From Lachnospiraceae bacterium (GTDB taxonomy: Bacteria > Bacillota > Clostridia > Lachnospirales > Lachnospiraceae): a stretch of 64,000 nt of DNA. The notes under the pieces were generated by a model, which saw nothing but the letters and a program-made list of their open reading frames with translations, made no database searches and was not told where the DNA came from. The stretch's first letter is position 1. Each line of letters begins with the position of its first letter. The stretch lies in NCBI GenBank assembly GCA_021199655.1, contig JAJQHQ010000050.1, positions 79,707-143,706 on the forward strand, in the 5' to 3' direction. The position numbers were made by a program, and so were the translations under genes. Shown here in pieces: positions 7,587 to 16,267 of the stretch.

Positions 7587-8768
7587 ATGAGCAAGATTGT
7601 GGCATCCGGGATCGTGAAGCGATACGGGGAGAAGGAAGTGCTTCACGGCATTGACCTGGAACTGGAGCAGGGCAAGATCTACGGCCTGATCGGGCGCAAC
7701 GGTGCCGGGAAGACGACGCTGTTGTCTATCCTAAGCTCGCAGAATCCTGCGACGGAAGGGGCAGTGACGGTGGAGGTTTCTCCTGACGATGCGAAGCCGG
7801 ATGACTGGCAGGGAAAGAGCAGCAGTGCCGGGAACGGATCGAATATCGTAAAAATGAGACCGCGGTCTGCGGTTGTTCGTGAGCCGGTCTGGGAGAACCC
7901 GAAAGCGCTCTCGCATCTGTGTTTTTCGCGGGAGCTGAATCAGATGGTTGGAAACAGCGCAAATACGATGAAGGTGAAAGAGTACCTGAAGATCGCGTCG
8001 CTGTTCCTTCCGCACTGGGATCAGAAGATGGCGGATCACCTTGTAGCGGAGTTTGGGCTGGATACGAAGAAAAAGATCAGTAAGCTGTCCAAAGGCATGC
8101 TTTCGATGGTGACGATCGTTGTGGCGCTCGCGAGCGGGGCGGAGTTCACGTTTCTGGATGAGCCGGTCGCGGGGCTGGATGTGGTCGCGAGGGAGAAGTT
8201 TTATCAGCTTCTGCTGGAGGAATTCACCGAGACCGGCCGGACGTTTGTGATCTCGACTCATATTATTGAGGAGGCAGCGGACATTTTTGAGGAAGTGATC
8301 CTGCTGGATGAAGGGAAAATCCTTTTAAAAGAGAATCTGGAGGAACTGCTGGAGCGTGCCTGGTGCGTGAGCGGACGTGAGGATGAGGTGGACCGCGCGA
8401 CCGCGGGATATACACAGCACCATGCAGAACGTCTGGGCAGAAGCAAGAGTGTTACGATTCTGGAGCCGAAGCAGGGCGAAGTAAGAGAAAATGAGCAGAC
8501 GGATCGGCTGGAGCCGAAGCCAGATGGAGCCGGAGAAAGCAGGCAGATGGATTGGCAGGCGGACACGGACATGGAGTGCAGTCAGTCAGGCGGGCAGCCC
8601 GGATTTACAAGGGGTAATGCTGATGTAGAAACGCCCCTTCGTCCCGATGGGACTCAGCGGCAGAACGCCGCGTCCATACAAATGCGCTTCGCGCGGGACG
8701 CGGCTGTTACGGTTCAGAAGGTGAGCCTGCAGAAGCTGTTCGTGGCGCTGTGCGGTGAGGAGCATTGA
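7587..8768 (+). CDS. ABC transporter ATP-binding protein (YtrB-like)
   Basis: 393 residues. The start is ATG 7587 after GGAGGAG. Walker A GRNGAGKTTLLSIL (residues 36-49), a signature-like LSKGMLSMVTIVVALAS near 166-182, and Walker B FTFLDEPVAGLDVVAREKF are all present. It probably energises the two membrane proteins that follow, under GntR control. Odd: two in-frame low-complexity insertions enlarge a protein that normally has about 290 residues. The first is about 37 residues after TEGAVTVEV (near residues 62-98) and the second about 80 residues before VTVQKVSLQKLFVALCGEE. The second contains a palindromic DNA repeat (8679-8705) that also occurs in the operon leader at 6901. Confidence 0.9.
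   Translation: MSKIVASGIVKRYGEKEVLHGIDLELEQGKIYGLIGRNGAGKTTLLSILSSQNPATEGAVTVEVSPDDAKPDDWQGKSSSAGNGSNIVKMRPRSAVVREPVWENPKALSHLCFSRELNQMVGNSANTMKVKEYLKIASLFLPHWDQKMADHLVAEFGLDTKKKISKLSKGMLSMVTIVVALASGAEFTFLDEPVAGLDVVAREKFYQLLLEEFTETGRTFVISTHIIEEAADIFEEVILLDEGKILLKENLEELLERAWCVSGREDEVDRATAGYTQHHAERLGRSKSVTILEPKQGEVRENEQTDRLEPKPDGAGESRQMDWQADTDMECSQSGGQPGFTRGNADVETPLRPDGTQRQNAASIQMRFARDAAVTVQKVSLQKLFVALCGEEH
8679..8705 (+). repeat. Palindromic repeat inside a coding region
   Basis: CGCGTCC...GGGACGCG arms with inner ATGCGC/GCGCG, matching the leader hairpin 6901-6936 almost base for base, including the CCATAYAAATGCGCT loop. It is translated in frame near the C-terminus of the ABC ATPase. Confidence 0.65.
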
Positions 8769-8769
8769 G

Positions 8770-8791
8770 GTAACTATTACTGAACAGTTAC
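8770..8791. repeat. Minimal terminal-arm copy of the MITE-like element
   Basis: A 22-bp near-palindrome beginning GTAACTATTACTG and ending CAGTTAC, just after the ABC ATPase stop. It looks like the two element ends joined with the core lost. Confidence 0.5.
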
Positions 8792-8830
8792 GAGTGGAGA
8801 ATACTGGGATGTGAGTGAGGGAAATAGCAA

Positions 8831-9586
8831 ATGAATGCAGAGAATCATTTTGGGGCGGCGGCACAAAACGGTAGAGGGAAGAATACGACAAAAAAAGAAA
8901 TAGTGGGAGCGTCCCGCACACTGCGCATAGTCTGCTATTTTGGCGGACTCTGCCTGCAGATGTTCGGATACGCTCTGCTCGTCGCGGTAATCTGGGATCT
9001 GTTCGTGCCGATTGTGAGAGGAGAAACGGGCGGGAGCTGGCCGCTGTCATGGAAGCTGGCCGCAGCACTGCTGGAAGATTTTCCGCCTTATCTTCTGCTT
9101 GCGGGCGGCGTGACAGTATGGATCTGTCCGTCATTTCTTTTTAATAATACCATTACGACGATGATTGTCATGAACGCCACGAGACGTCTGACTGCTTTGA
9201 GCATGTGGCTTTGTGAGGGCGTGGTGATAATGGTTGTGTTTGGAATCGCCGGGCTTTTTTCCATGTTTGGGATGGGGACATTTTGGATGGAATGGCTGCC
9301 GCTGATCTTTGCCGCTGAGGCATTTGCGGTTCTGATCGGAATCTTTTTTGGCATGGTATCCATACGAAACAGAACGCTCGGAATTACTTTCAATGCCCTG
9401 TTTGCCGGGGGCTTTGCCTTTTTCTGCGGTCTGGTTGCGGGGCTGGAAGGTGAGACATCGATTTTTAATCAGAATGTTCTGAAATGGATGCAATCTTCCC
9501 TGATGCCGGTGATTGACCTTGCCATTTATGCGGCGGCCGGAGCGGTGAGTCTGAGGGGACTGCGAAAAATAGAAGTGCGCAGATAA
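8831..9586 (+). CDS. Membrane protein, probable ABC permease subunit
   Basis: 251 residues. The start is ATG 8831. After a polar N-terminus of about 25 residues there are roughly six hydrophobic segments (about 28-55, 74-98, 128-155, 160-182, 190-208 and 225-245). No family motif was recognised with confidence. The position after the GntR regulator and the ABC ATPase, and before another six-segment membrane protein, indicates an ABC-2-like permease. A substrate cannot be inferred; YtrA-type operons often respond to cell-wall stress or peptide antibiotics. Confidence 0.75.
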   Translation: MNAENHFGAAAQNGRGKNTTKKEIVGASRTLRIVCYFGGLCLQMFGYALLVAVIWDLFVPIVRGETGGSWPLSWKLAAALLEDFPPYLLLAGGVTVWICPSFLFNNTITTMIVMNATRRLTALSMWLCEGVVIMVVFGIAGLFSMFGMGTFWMEWLPLIFAAEAFAVLIGIFFGMVSIRNRTLGITFNALFAGGFAFFCGLVAGLEGETSIFNQNVLKWMQSSLMPVIDLAIYAAAGAVSLRGLRKIEVRR

Positions 9587-9625
9587 TAACTGCGCGCGGG
9601 GCGGGACTACGGAGAGGATTTTAAT

Positions 9626-10351
9626 ATGATTACGATGAAAAGAGCAATCAAAAATCAGTTTCAGATCAATGCAAATAAATGCCTGGCAGTTTTGCTGCTC
9701 GAACTGGGTTTCTTTCTGGCAGGGATGCTCATTCTCGCCATTCTGATGAGCTTTGCAATTGATGAAGGAGAGGGGACGTTTCCGCTTGCGACTATCCTTG
9801 CGGCTTTTGCTGGCGCGGTATTTTTGTTTGCGAATTTCGGGGCGGATTATACGTCGCAGTTTCACACGCAGATTTCCCTTGGCTGTACAAGAAAGGAGTT
9901 TTTTGTGTCTGTGCTTTTGAAGCATCTGCTCCTGAGTGCATGCGGAATGGTGGTTTTGCTGGTATTGGCTGCTGCGGAGGATGCACTGAATGTCCGGCTG
10001 TATCCGATGGAGGAACCGGAATTTGCCATCTTCCCGATTCTTTTGCGGTATGGCGTTGCGGCTGTGCTGGGCCTGCCTGCGGCGGCTGCACTTTTTGGAG
10101 CACTGTGCAACCGGTTCGGGCAGAACGTGAGAGTTGTCTTTTTCATCCTCTGGATGATGTTCTGGTTTGGAATGCAGTGGGTGATGGATGCGATTTTTGA
10201 GCCGGAGAAGGAAATTCCGGGACTGTTTCGGGGGATTGCGGGTGTGATCACGGCGGTTCCGTCCGGTTTGTGGCCGGTCGTGGGAGCACTGGCGTTTCTT
10301 CTGGCGCTCGGAGGAGCTTGGGGACTTATGCGGACGCAGCAGGTGAATTGA
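9626..10351 (+). CDS. Membrane protein, probable ABC permease subunit
   Basis: 241 residues. The start is ATG 9626 after GGAGAGG. About six hydrophobic segments are visible (roughly 20-45, 52-75, 95-120, 133-155, 165-188 and 205-232). It sits 39 bp after the preceding membrane protein and is likely its partner in an ABC complex. The segment TSQFHTQISLGCTRKEFFVSVLLKHLL resembles ABC-2-type permeases, in which a G-(S/C)-TRKEF motif follows the first helix pair. This is the last gene of the GntR operon; a dehydrogenase remnant begins within 10 bp of its stop. Confidence 0.75.
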   Translation: MITMKRAIKNQFQINANKCLAVLLLELGFFLAGMLILAILMSFAIDEGEGTFPLATILAAFAGAVFLFANFGADYTSQFHTQISLGCTRKEFFVSVLLKHLLLSACGMVVLLVLAAAEDALNVRLYPMEEPEFAIFPILLRYGVAAVLGLPAAAALFGALCNRFGQNVRVVFFILWMMFWFGMQWVMDAIFEPEKEIPGLFRGIAGVITAVPSGLWPVVGALAFLLALGGAWGLMRTQQVN

Positions 10352-10358
10352 GTTATGA

Positions 10359-11135
10359 GTTTTACATACGCACTATATGGGAATCAAAGAGGGCGGGAAG
10401 CTGGCGATCATGGCCGGTGCCGGTCCGATGGGACTGGGGGCGTTGACTTACGCGCTGCACCGCGATGTGCGCCCATCCATGATCGTGGTTACGGACCTGA
10501 ATCAGGAGCGTCTGGATCGCGCGGCTTCTCTGTTCCCGCCTGCGGAGGCGGCGAAGGACGGCATTGATCTGCGTTTTGTAAACACCGGAAGCTGTGAGGA
10601 TCCGGTGGCAGAGCTTCGTGCCATTTCCGGCGGAACAGGGTTTGATGATGTGCTCTGCTATGCTCCGGTCGCTTCTGTGGTCACACAGTGCAGCGCGATC
10701 CTCGGGCGCGACGGCTGCCTGAATTTTTTTGCGGGGCCGACAGACACACAGTTTTCCGCGACAATGAATTTTTACGATGTTCATTACAATTCGACCCATG
10801 TCATGGGTACGACCGGCGGCAATACCGACGACATGATCGAATCCCTGCGTCTGACCGCGGAAGGGCGTATCAACCCGGCTGTTATGGTGACACACATTGG
10901 CGGACTGGACGCAGCCGCAGAAACAACGCTGAATCTTCCGAAGATTCCGGGAGGCAAGAAGCTGATCTACACCCATCTTACCATGCCGCTGACCGCCTTG
11001 ACGGATCTGCGCGCGAAAGGTGAGGCGGAGCATGACGCCAGATTTATTGCCCTGGCGGATATTGTTGATGCGAACAACGGCCTCTGGTGCCCGGACGCGG
11101 AGGAATATCTGCTGGCGAATTTTATAACAGAATAA
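10359..11135 (+). pseudogene. Polyol/sorbose-phosphate dehydrogenase, 5'-truncated
   Basis: The visible frame (about 258 codons; possible ATG at 10377) encodes only the NAD-binding half of a zinc-type alcohol dehydrogenase (MDR) related to L-sorbose-1-phosphate reductase: GGKLAIMAGAGPMGLGAL is the dinucleotide fold. The N-terminal GroES-like domain with the catalytic zinc ligands, some 150-170 residues, is missing. The homologous frame begins just after a TGA at 10356-10358, within 10 bp of the ABC operon's last stop, and no good ribosome binding site precedes the ATG. This is best explained by a deletion or by insertion of the ABC operon. The remnant lies directly before a DeoR regulator and a hexitol PTS, so the intact gene probably served that pathway. 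Confidence 0.75.
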
Positions 11136-11200
11136 AGTGTGCCGATCGCATCCTTTTCTGATCTGATTTTCTCCTGATCTCTCTGGGCGGGCACGCTTTA
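11132..11200 (+). terminator. Long-loop hairpin after the dehydrogenase remnant
   Basis: Arms of about 12 bp (AAAGTGTGCC and GGGCACGCTTT, one G-T pair) enclose a loop of about 45 nt. There is no following T-run, so termination is uncertain. Confidence 0.35.
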
Positions 11201-11214
11201 TGTCCGTGAACCAT

Positions 11215-11261
11215 AGTATGCGGCGGACGTCTGCTGACGATTATACAGTATGCGGCAGACG
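11215..11261 (+). promoter_or_regulatory. Direct repeats upstream of the DeoR gene, possible operator
   Basis: AGTATGCGGCGGACG (11215-11229) is repeated as AGTATGCGGCAGACG (11247-11261), 32 bp apart, about 95 bp before the DeoR-family start. The spacing of about three helical turns suits a regulator dimer or tetramer. Binding is inferred only. Confidence 0.4.
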
Positions 11262-11355
11262 CGGCAGATTCTGCGAATGCGTATTTTCGAATAAGCAGGT
11301 TTTGCGGGCAGCCGGCTGCTGTAACAGAAGAAAAAGATACAGGAGGAAATACAGA

Positions 11356-12117
11356 ATGGAAGCGATGGAAACACGCAGAAACGCAATTGTAGAACTGATT
11401 AATAAAAATGGCACGGTGAGCTTTGCTCAGATCAGGGAGGCGTTCCCGGACGTATCGGAGATGACGCTGCGCACGGATTTAAAGACGCTGGATGAGGCAA
11501 AGAGAATTCTTCGTATCCACGGCGGCGCAAAGTCTGTGCAGACGATCTTTGGCACCGACGGGCTGCTGAGCAGCAAAGCGTACCAGAACATTGCCGAAAA
11601 GCAGGTCATCGCTCAGAAGGCGCTCACTTTGCTTCATGAAGGGACAAGTCTTTTTCTTGATTCCGGGAGCACCACGACTGCTTTCGCGAAGCTGATCCCT
11701 GATCAGGCAGACCTGATCTACACGACCGGCTTAAGCTGCGCCGCTGAGTTAAAGGAGCTTTCCCGGCCGACTGTCATGATCCCGGGCGGACAGCTGAACC
11801 GCTTCAGTCAGAGTGTATTCGGCAGCCTTGCGGTCCGTGAACTTGAACGCGTCAATTTCGACCAGGCGTTTCTGGGAACAACAGGGTTTGATTTTTCCGC
11901 AGGCTTTACCTGCGGGATCAGTGAGGAAGCCATTTTAAAACAGACAGCGATCCGGCAGGCGGATCAGGTCATTGTGCTGATGGATTCCTCAAAAATAAAC
12001 GTAAAATGCAGTTTCCGCTTCAGTCGGCTTTCCGATGTGGACATCATCGTATCCGACGGGAACCTGCCGGAAGAATTTCTTGCAAAATGCAGGGAACAAC
12101 AAGTCACGGTTCTGTAG
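11356..12117 (+). CDS. DeoR-family transcriptional regulator
   Basis: 253 residues from ATG 11356, which has AGGAGG at good spacing; the frame is open upstream to 11200 but that part looks non-coding. The N-terminal DeoR helix-turn-helix (about residues 5-60: RRNAIVELINKNGTVSFAQI, SEMTLRTDLKTLDE) is followed by a sugar-phosphate-sensing DeoRC domain (EGTSLFLDSGSTTTAF, IYTTGLSCAAEL, FLGTTGFD). Such proteins repress neighbouring sugar-catabolic operons until a phosphorylated sugar binds. It precedes the mannitol-type PTS gene by 63 bp and probably regulates it. Confidence 0.9.
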   Translation: MEAMETRRNAIVELINKNGTVSFAQIREAFPDVSEMTLRTDLKTLDEAKRILRIHGGAKSVQTIFGTDGLLSSKAYQNIAEKQVIAQKALTLLHEGTSLFLDSGSTTTAFAKLIPDQADLIYTTGLSCAAELKELSRPTVMIPGGQLNRFSQSVFGSLAVRELERVNFDQAFLGTTGFDFSAGFTCGISEEAILKQTAIRQADQVIVLMDSSKINVKCSFRFSRLSDVDIIVSDGNLPEEFLAKCREQQVTVL

Positions 12118-12180
12118 GATTAACATCACCGTATTGACAGCAGACCAGAGCCGATCAGCCATTATTTTAAGGAGAATGAA

Positions 12181-14133
12181 ATGAAAGCAAAGGTACAAAG
12201 CTTCGGCAAATTTTTATCGGCGATGGTGATGCCGAATATTGGCGCCCTGATTGCGTTTGGTTTTCTTGCCGCATTGTTTATCGATACCGGATGGATTCCA
12301 AATGAAGGATTCAACAGCATGGTCAGCCCCATGCTTACTTATCTGATCCCCATTCTGATCGCCTCTACCGGCGGCTATATGGTCGGCGGGGAGCGGGGAC
12401 GCGTGGCAGGCGCGATCGCTGTCATCGGTGCGATCATGAGCAACACGGATGTGACAATGCTGATGGCGGCCATGATCATGGGTCCGCTTGCGGGCTTTTG
12501 CATCAAAAAGTTTGATGAGGCGATGGATGGCCATATGCCCGCAGGCTTTGAGATGCTGATCAATAACTTTTCTGTCGGCATTATCGGTATGCTGCTGGCA
12601 ATGCTTGGCTATGTTCTGATCGGACCGGTCATGAGCGCGATCCTTTCCGTTCTGACTGCGGGGGTCAACGTCATGATCAATAACAATCTGCTTCCGCTCG
12701 TCTCGATCCTGCTTGAACCGGCAAAAGTGCTTTTCCTGAATAATGCGATTAATCATGGCGTGTTCACGCCGATCGCGACGGCGCAGGCCACGGAAGCCGG
12801 AAAATCCATCATGTATATGCTGGAGACCAACCCCGGACCTGGACTTGGCGTGCTGCTGGCCTACATGTTCTTCTGCAAGGATAAGGCGACAAAGGATTCC
12901 GCCCCGGGCGCAGTGATCATCCATCTGCTCGGCGGTATTCATGAGATCTATTTCCCGTATATCCTGATGAACCCGATCGTCATTATCGCGCCGATCGTGG
13001 GTAATATGGCCGCTATTTTCTGGTTCAGCATTACCGGATGCGGCCTGGTAGGCCCCGCTTCCCCCGGCTCTGTCATTGCCTATTTGATGATGACGCCCGG
13101 TTCGGATATGCTTAAGGTCATCATCGGTGTTCTGCTCGCAACAGGCGTCTCCTTCGTTATCGCCGCTCCGATCGTGCGCATGGCGGGTGAAAAGAGCCTG
13201 GAGGCAGCGCAGGGTCAGGTGGCAGCGATGAAAGCGGAATCCAAAGGGCAGACAGCAGCGGTACCGGCAAACGAAAAGCTCGCGGATTCCTCCGCAGTGA
13301 AGAAGATCATTTTCGCCTGTGACGCAGGCATGGGTTCTTCGGCGATGGGCGCGACGAAATTCCGTAACCGCATCAAAGACGTCCGTCCGGACATCAAGGT
13401 GACGAATACTTCGGTAGATAACATCCCGGGCGACTGTGATATCGCGGTCGTGCAGACGACGCTGGCGGCCCGCGCACAAAAATCCGCGCCGCAGGCACAG
13501 CTGATTACCATCGGAAACTTTCTTGCAGACCCGGCGCTGGACGAGCTCTACGCACAGCTGACCGCTGCCGGCGCCGCAAATGCAGACGCAGTGAAAGAAG
13601 CCGCGGCAGCCGAAAGCACCCCGTCTGTAAACACACCATCCGGGACAAACACACCGAATGCTTCCGTCGGCGAAGCAGCTTCTGCCGCAGAAGAAGACAC
13701 GCCCTTTGAGAAAAAGCAGGTGATCATCGCAGACGGCATCCGGCTTGGCCTGAAGCCGGTGAGCAAGGAGGAAGCTATCCGGGCGGCCGGTGAACTTCTT
13801 GAAAAACTTGGTTATGTCGGGCACAATTATGTGGAAGCAATGCAGGAACGCGAAAAACTGACCACTACCTATATGGGCATGGGTGTGGCGATCCCGCATG
13901 GCACCACACAGGCAAAGGGAACTGTAAAGAAGACCGGCATTGTTTTTCTCCAGTATCCGGAAGGCGTTGATTTTGGAGAGGAAAAGGCACAGCTGATCTT
14001 CGGCATCGCAGGAATCGGTGATGAACATCTGGATCTGCTCGCAAAGCTCTGTACCATGCTTGAGGATGAAGAGCGCCTGGAAATCCTGAAGACGACAAAG
14101 GATGTCGACTGGGTACTTGAGCAGCTTTCGTAA
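12181..14133 (+). CDS. mtlA: Mannitol-type PTS permease EIICBA
   Basis: 650 residues. The start is ATG 12181 after AAGGAGAATGAA. The EIIC membrane domain (about 1-345) carries hallmark segments of the mannitol family: LNNAINHGVFTPI and GGIHEIYFPYILMNPI. The EIIB domain (about 376-465) has the phospho-cysteine Cys380 in FACDAGMGSSAMGA. A Pro/Thr/Ala-rich linker leads to EIIA (about 500-650) with active-site His573 in GMGVAIPHGTT. All three PTS phosphotransfer parts are therefore present and appear functional. It should import and phosphorylate mannitol or a related hexitol at the expense of phosphoenolpyruvate through the HPr and enzyme I encoded next. No mannitol-1-phosphate dehydrogenase is in view; the nearby dehydrogenase is a remnant. 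Confidence 0.9.
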   Translation: MKAKVQSFGKFLSAMVMPNIGALIAFGFLAALFIDTGWIPNEGFNSMVSPMLTYLIPILIASTGGYMVGGERGRVAGAIAVIGAIMSNTDVTMLMAAMIMGPLAGFCIKKFDEAMDGHMPAGFEMLINNFSVGIIGMLLAMLGYVLIGPVMSAILSVLTAGVNVMINNNLLPLVSILLEPAKVLFLNNAINHGVFTPIATAQATEAGKSIMYMLETNPGPGLGVLLAYMFFCKDKATKDSAPGAVIIHLLGGIHEIYFPYILMNPIVIIAPIVGNMAAIFWFSITGCGLVGPASPGSVIAYLMMTPGSDMLKVIIGVLLATGVSFVIAAPIVRMAGEKSLEAAQGQVAAMKAESKGQTAAVPANEKLADSSAVKKIIFACDAGMGSSAMGATKFRNRIKDVRPDIKVTNTSVDNIPGDCDIAVVQTTLAARAQKSAPQAQLITIGNFLADPALDELYAQLTAAGAANADAVKEAAAAESTPSVNTPSGTNTPNASVGEAASAAEEDTPFEKKQVIIADGIRLGLKPVSKEEAIRAAGELLEKLGYVGHNYVEAMQEREKLTTTYMGMGVAIPHGTTQAKGTVKKTGIVFLQYPEGVDFGEEKAQLIFGIAGIGDEHLDLLAKLCTMLEDEERLEILKTTKDVDWVLEQLS

Positions 14134-14179
14134 ATTGGAATACAAACAAATAATCAGAAAAGAAAGGAAGAAAAATATT

Positions 14180-14437
14180 ATGAAAACATTTGACTACACC
14201 ATCACAGACGAACTCGGTATCCACGCACGCCCGGCTGGAGAGCTGGTAAAAGAGGCGAAGAAATACACCTCCACGATCTCCATCAATGCGAACGGCAGAA
14301 AAGTAAACGCTACAAAGCTGATGATGATCATGAGTCTTGGCGTAAAGAAAGGGGTTACCGTAACGATCGAGGCGGACGGCGAGGACGAGGATGCGGCGAT
14401 CGCCGGTCTGCAGACATTTTTCTCGGAAAATCTGTAA
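14180..14437 (+). CDS. HPr-like phosphocarrier lacking regulatory Ser46
   Basis: 85 residues from ATG 14180. The phosphorylatable His15 lies in the conserved LGIHARPAG motif, and SLGVKKGVTVTIEADGEDE is the normal C-terminal half. In the Ser46 region, relatives read VNxKSIMGVMSLG, whereas this protein reads VNATKLMMIMSLG, putting Lys46 in place of the serine used by HPr kinase. It should therefore carry phosphate from enzyme I to the PTS but escape inhibition by Ser46 phosphorylation and not serve as a CcpA corepressor through that site. It sits between EIICBA and enzyme I in a complete, self-contained PTS operon. Confidence 0.9.
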   Translation: MKTFDYTITDELGIHARPAGELVKEAKKYTSTISINANGRKVNATKLMMIMSLGVKKGVTVTIEADGEDEDAAIAGLQTFFSENL

Positions 14438-14452
14438 TAGGTCACACCACCT

Positions 14453-14485
14453 CTTCCACACCGCATCGTCTGGGCGGTGTGGAAG
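14453..14485 (+). promoter_or_regulatory. Intercistronic hairpin between HPr and enzyme I
   Basis: A perfect 12-bp stem (CTTCCACACCGC and complement) with a 9-nt loop and no T-run, ending 23 nt before the enzyme I start. It probably affects mRNA stability or lowers read-through into enzyme I rather than terminating fully. Confidence 0.6.
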
Positions 14486-14508
14486 GCTCATAAGAAGGGG
14501 GTTCTCTT

Positions 14509-16122
14509 ATGGAACAATATCAGGGCAAAACGATTTTTAATAAAATTGCGATTGGGAAGGTTTTTTTCTATCAGAAAAAGGAAACGCAGGTAAAAAGACG
14601 GCACGTTGAAGACGCCGAGGCGGAAATCGTCCGCTTCAATGCCGCAAAAGAGACTGCACTGGCCCAGCTGGATCAGATCTATGAAAAAGCACTGAAGGAA
14701 GTGGGCGCGGACAATGCGGCTGTTTTCGAAGTCCATAAGATGATGATGGAGGACGAGGATTATCTGGACTCCATTTATAATATGATCCGCGGGGAGCTCA
14801 TTAACGCAGAATATGCGGTCGCGACGACCGGAGATAATTTTGCGGAAATGTTCGCGCAGATGGACGATGCCTATATGCAGGCACGCGCGGCGGATGTGAG
14901 GGACATCTCGGAACGTCTGGTCGCAGTACTGTGCGGGACCGGCACGGATATGCATGCTCTTGGCGAGCCTGTCATTCTGATGGCGGACGATCTGGCTCCC
15001 AGCGAGACCGTGCAGATGGATAAATCCAAAATTCTGTCCTTCGTGACCCGCCATGGATCTTCCAATTCCCATACGGCTATCCTGGCCCGCACGATGAATA
15101 TTCCCGCGGTGATCGGCATCGACATTCAGGAAGAATGGGCCGGTAAGACGGCCATCGTAGACGGTTATACCGGGACTGTGTTCATCGACCCGGATGAGAC
15201 GACGCTGGAGCAGATGAGCGCGAAAATGCGCGATGATGAGCGAAAACAGCAGCTTTTAAGAGAACTCCGCGGGAAAGAGACCATTACCAGAAGCGGCAAA
15301 AAAATTCACCTGTATGCCAACATCGGCGGCGTTTCCGATGTCGCTCAGGTGCTGCAAAACGACGGCGAGGGGATCGGCCTGTTCCGGAGCGAATTCCTCT
15401 ATCTGGAATCCGATACCTTTCCGACTGAGGAAGAGCAGCTCAAGGCCTACAAAATGGTTGCCCAGAACATGGCTGGCAAAAAAGTCGTTGTCCGGACACT
15501 GGATATCGGCGCCGACAAGCAGGTAGATTATTTCAATCTTGAAAAAGAGGACAATCCTGCCATGGGCTACCGCGCGATCCGCATCTGCCTGGACCGGCAG
15601 GAAATCTTCCGCACACAGCTGCGCGCACTTCTGCGGGCAAGCGCGTTCGGCAACATCTCCATTATGTTCCCGATGATCATTTCCGTGCAGGAAGTGCTGG
15701 AGAGCAAACGGATTCTTGAGGAAGTAAAAACGGAGCTCCGCGAGCAGAATATCCCGTATAAGGACGTCGAAGTCGGCATCATGATCGAGACACCGGCTGC
15801 CGTTTGGATCAGTGAAGAGCTGGCGAAGGAAGTGGATTTCTTCAGCATCGGTACCAATGATCTGACCCAGTACACCCTGGCAATCGACCGGCAGAATCCG
15901 AAGCTGGATAACATTTATGATTCCCACCACCCGGCAGTCCTTCGATCGATCCGTACAGTCATCGAAAACGGGCACAAGGGCGGGGCCTGGGTCGGCATCT
16001 GCGGGGAACTCGGCGCGGACACCTCTCTGACCGAAACCTTTGTCGAAATGGGAATTGATGAACTGTCTGTCTCTCCGTCCTTTATCCTGCCGGTGCGGGA
16101 GGCAGTGCGGAATCTCCGGTAA
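14509..16122 (+). CDS. ptsI: PTS enzyme I (phosphoenolpyruvate-protein phosphotransferase)
   Basis: 537 residues. The start is ATG 14509 after AAGGGGG. The N-terminal phosphohistidine domain has active-site His188 in GSSNSHTAILART. The C-terminal PEP-binding barrel shows GIGLFRSEFLYL, ALLRASAFGNISIMFPMI, EVGIMIETPAAVW, DFFSIGTNDLTQYT and the late cysteine in WVGICGELGAD. It is slightly shorter than the usual 570-575 residues at both ends but keeps all catalytic segments. It transfers phosphate from PEP to HPr. As the last gene of the mannitol-type PTS operon it may be operon-dedicated; a general enzyme I elsewhere in the genome cannot be excluded. Confidence 0.93.
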   Translation: MEQYQGKTIFNKIAIGKVFFYQKKETQVKRRHVEDAEAEIVRFNAAKETALAQLDQIYEKALKEVGADNAAVFEVHKMMMEDEDYLDSIYNMIRGELINAEYAVATTGDNFAEMFAQMDDAYMQARAADVRDISERLVAVLCGTGTDMHALGEPVILMADDLAPSETVQMDKSKILSFVTRHGSSNSHTAILARTMNIPAVIGIDIQEEWAGKTAIVDGYTGTVFIDPDETTLEQMSAKMRDDERKQQLLRELRGKETITRSGKKIHLYANIGGVSDVAQVLQNDGEGIGLFRSEFLYLESDTFPTEEEQLKAYKMVAQNMAGKKVVVRTLDIGADKQVDYFNLEKEDNPAMGYRAIRICLDRQEIFRTQLRALLRASAFGNISIMFPMIISVQEVLESKRILEEVKTELREQNIPYKDVEVGIMIETPAAVWISEELAKEVDFFSIGTNDLTQYTLAIDRQNPKLDNIYDSHHPAVLRSIRTVIENGHKGGAWVGICGELGADTSLTETFVEMGIDELSVSPSFILPVREAVRNLR

Positions 16123-16267
16123 TCTGTGTGGCCGGACGTGGCTACTACCAGGAGTGGGGCTATCGAAAAATAGGATATCCGTTTTGAAAAAACCATTTTA
16201 ACAACAGATGCAGACCTGGAATTTATTTGACTTTATGAATAACACTATTATCTGTTAACCTTTCCTT

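Noticed and set aside
10355..10567. 70-codon frame starting at ATG 10355
   Set aside because: Out of frame with the dehydrogenase homology and without other support.
12214..14145. 643-codon minus-strand frame opposite the PTS EIICBA gene
   Set aside because: His/Asp/Arg-rich shadow of a GC-rich coding gene; the plus strand has complete PTS motifs.
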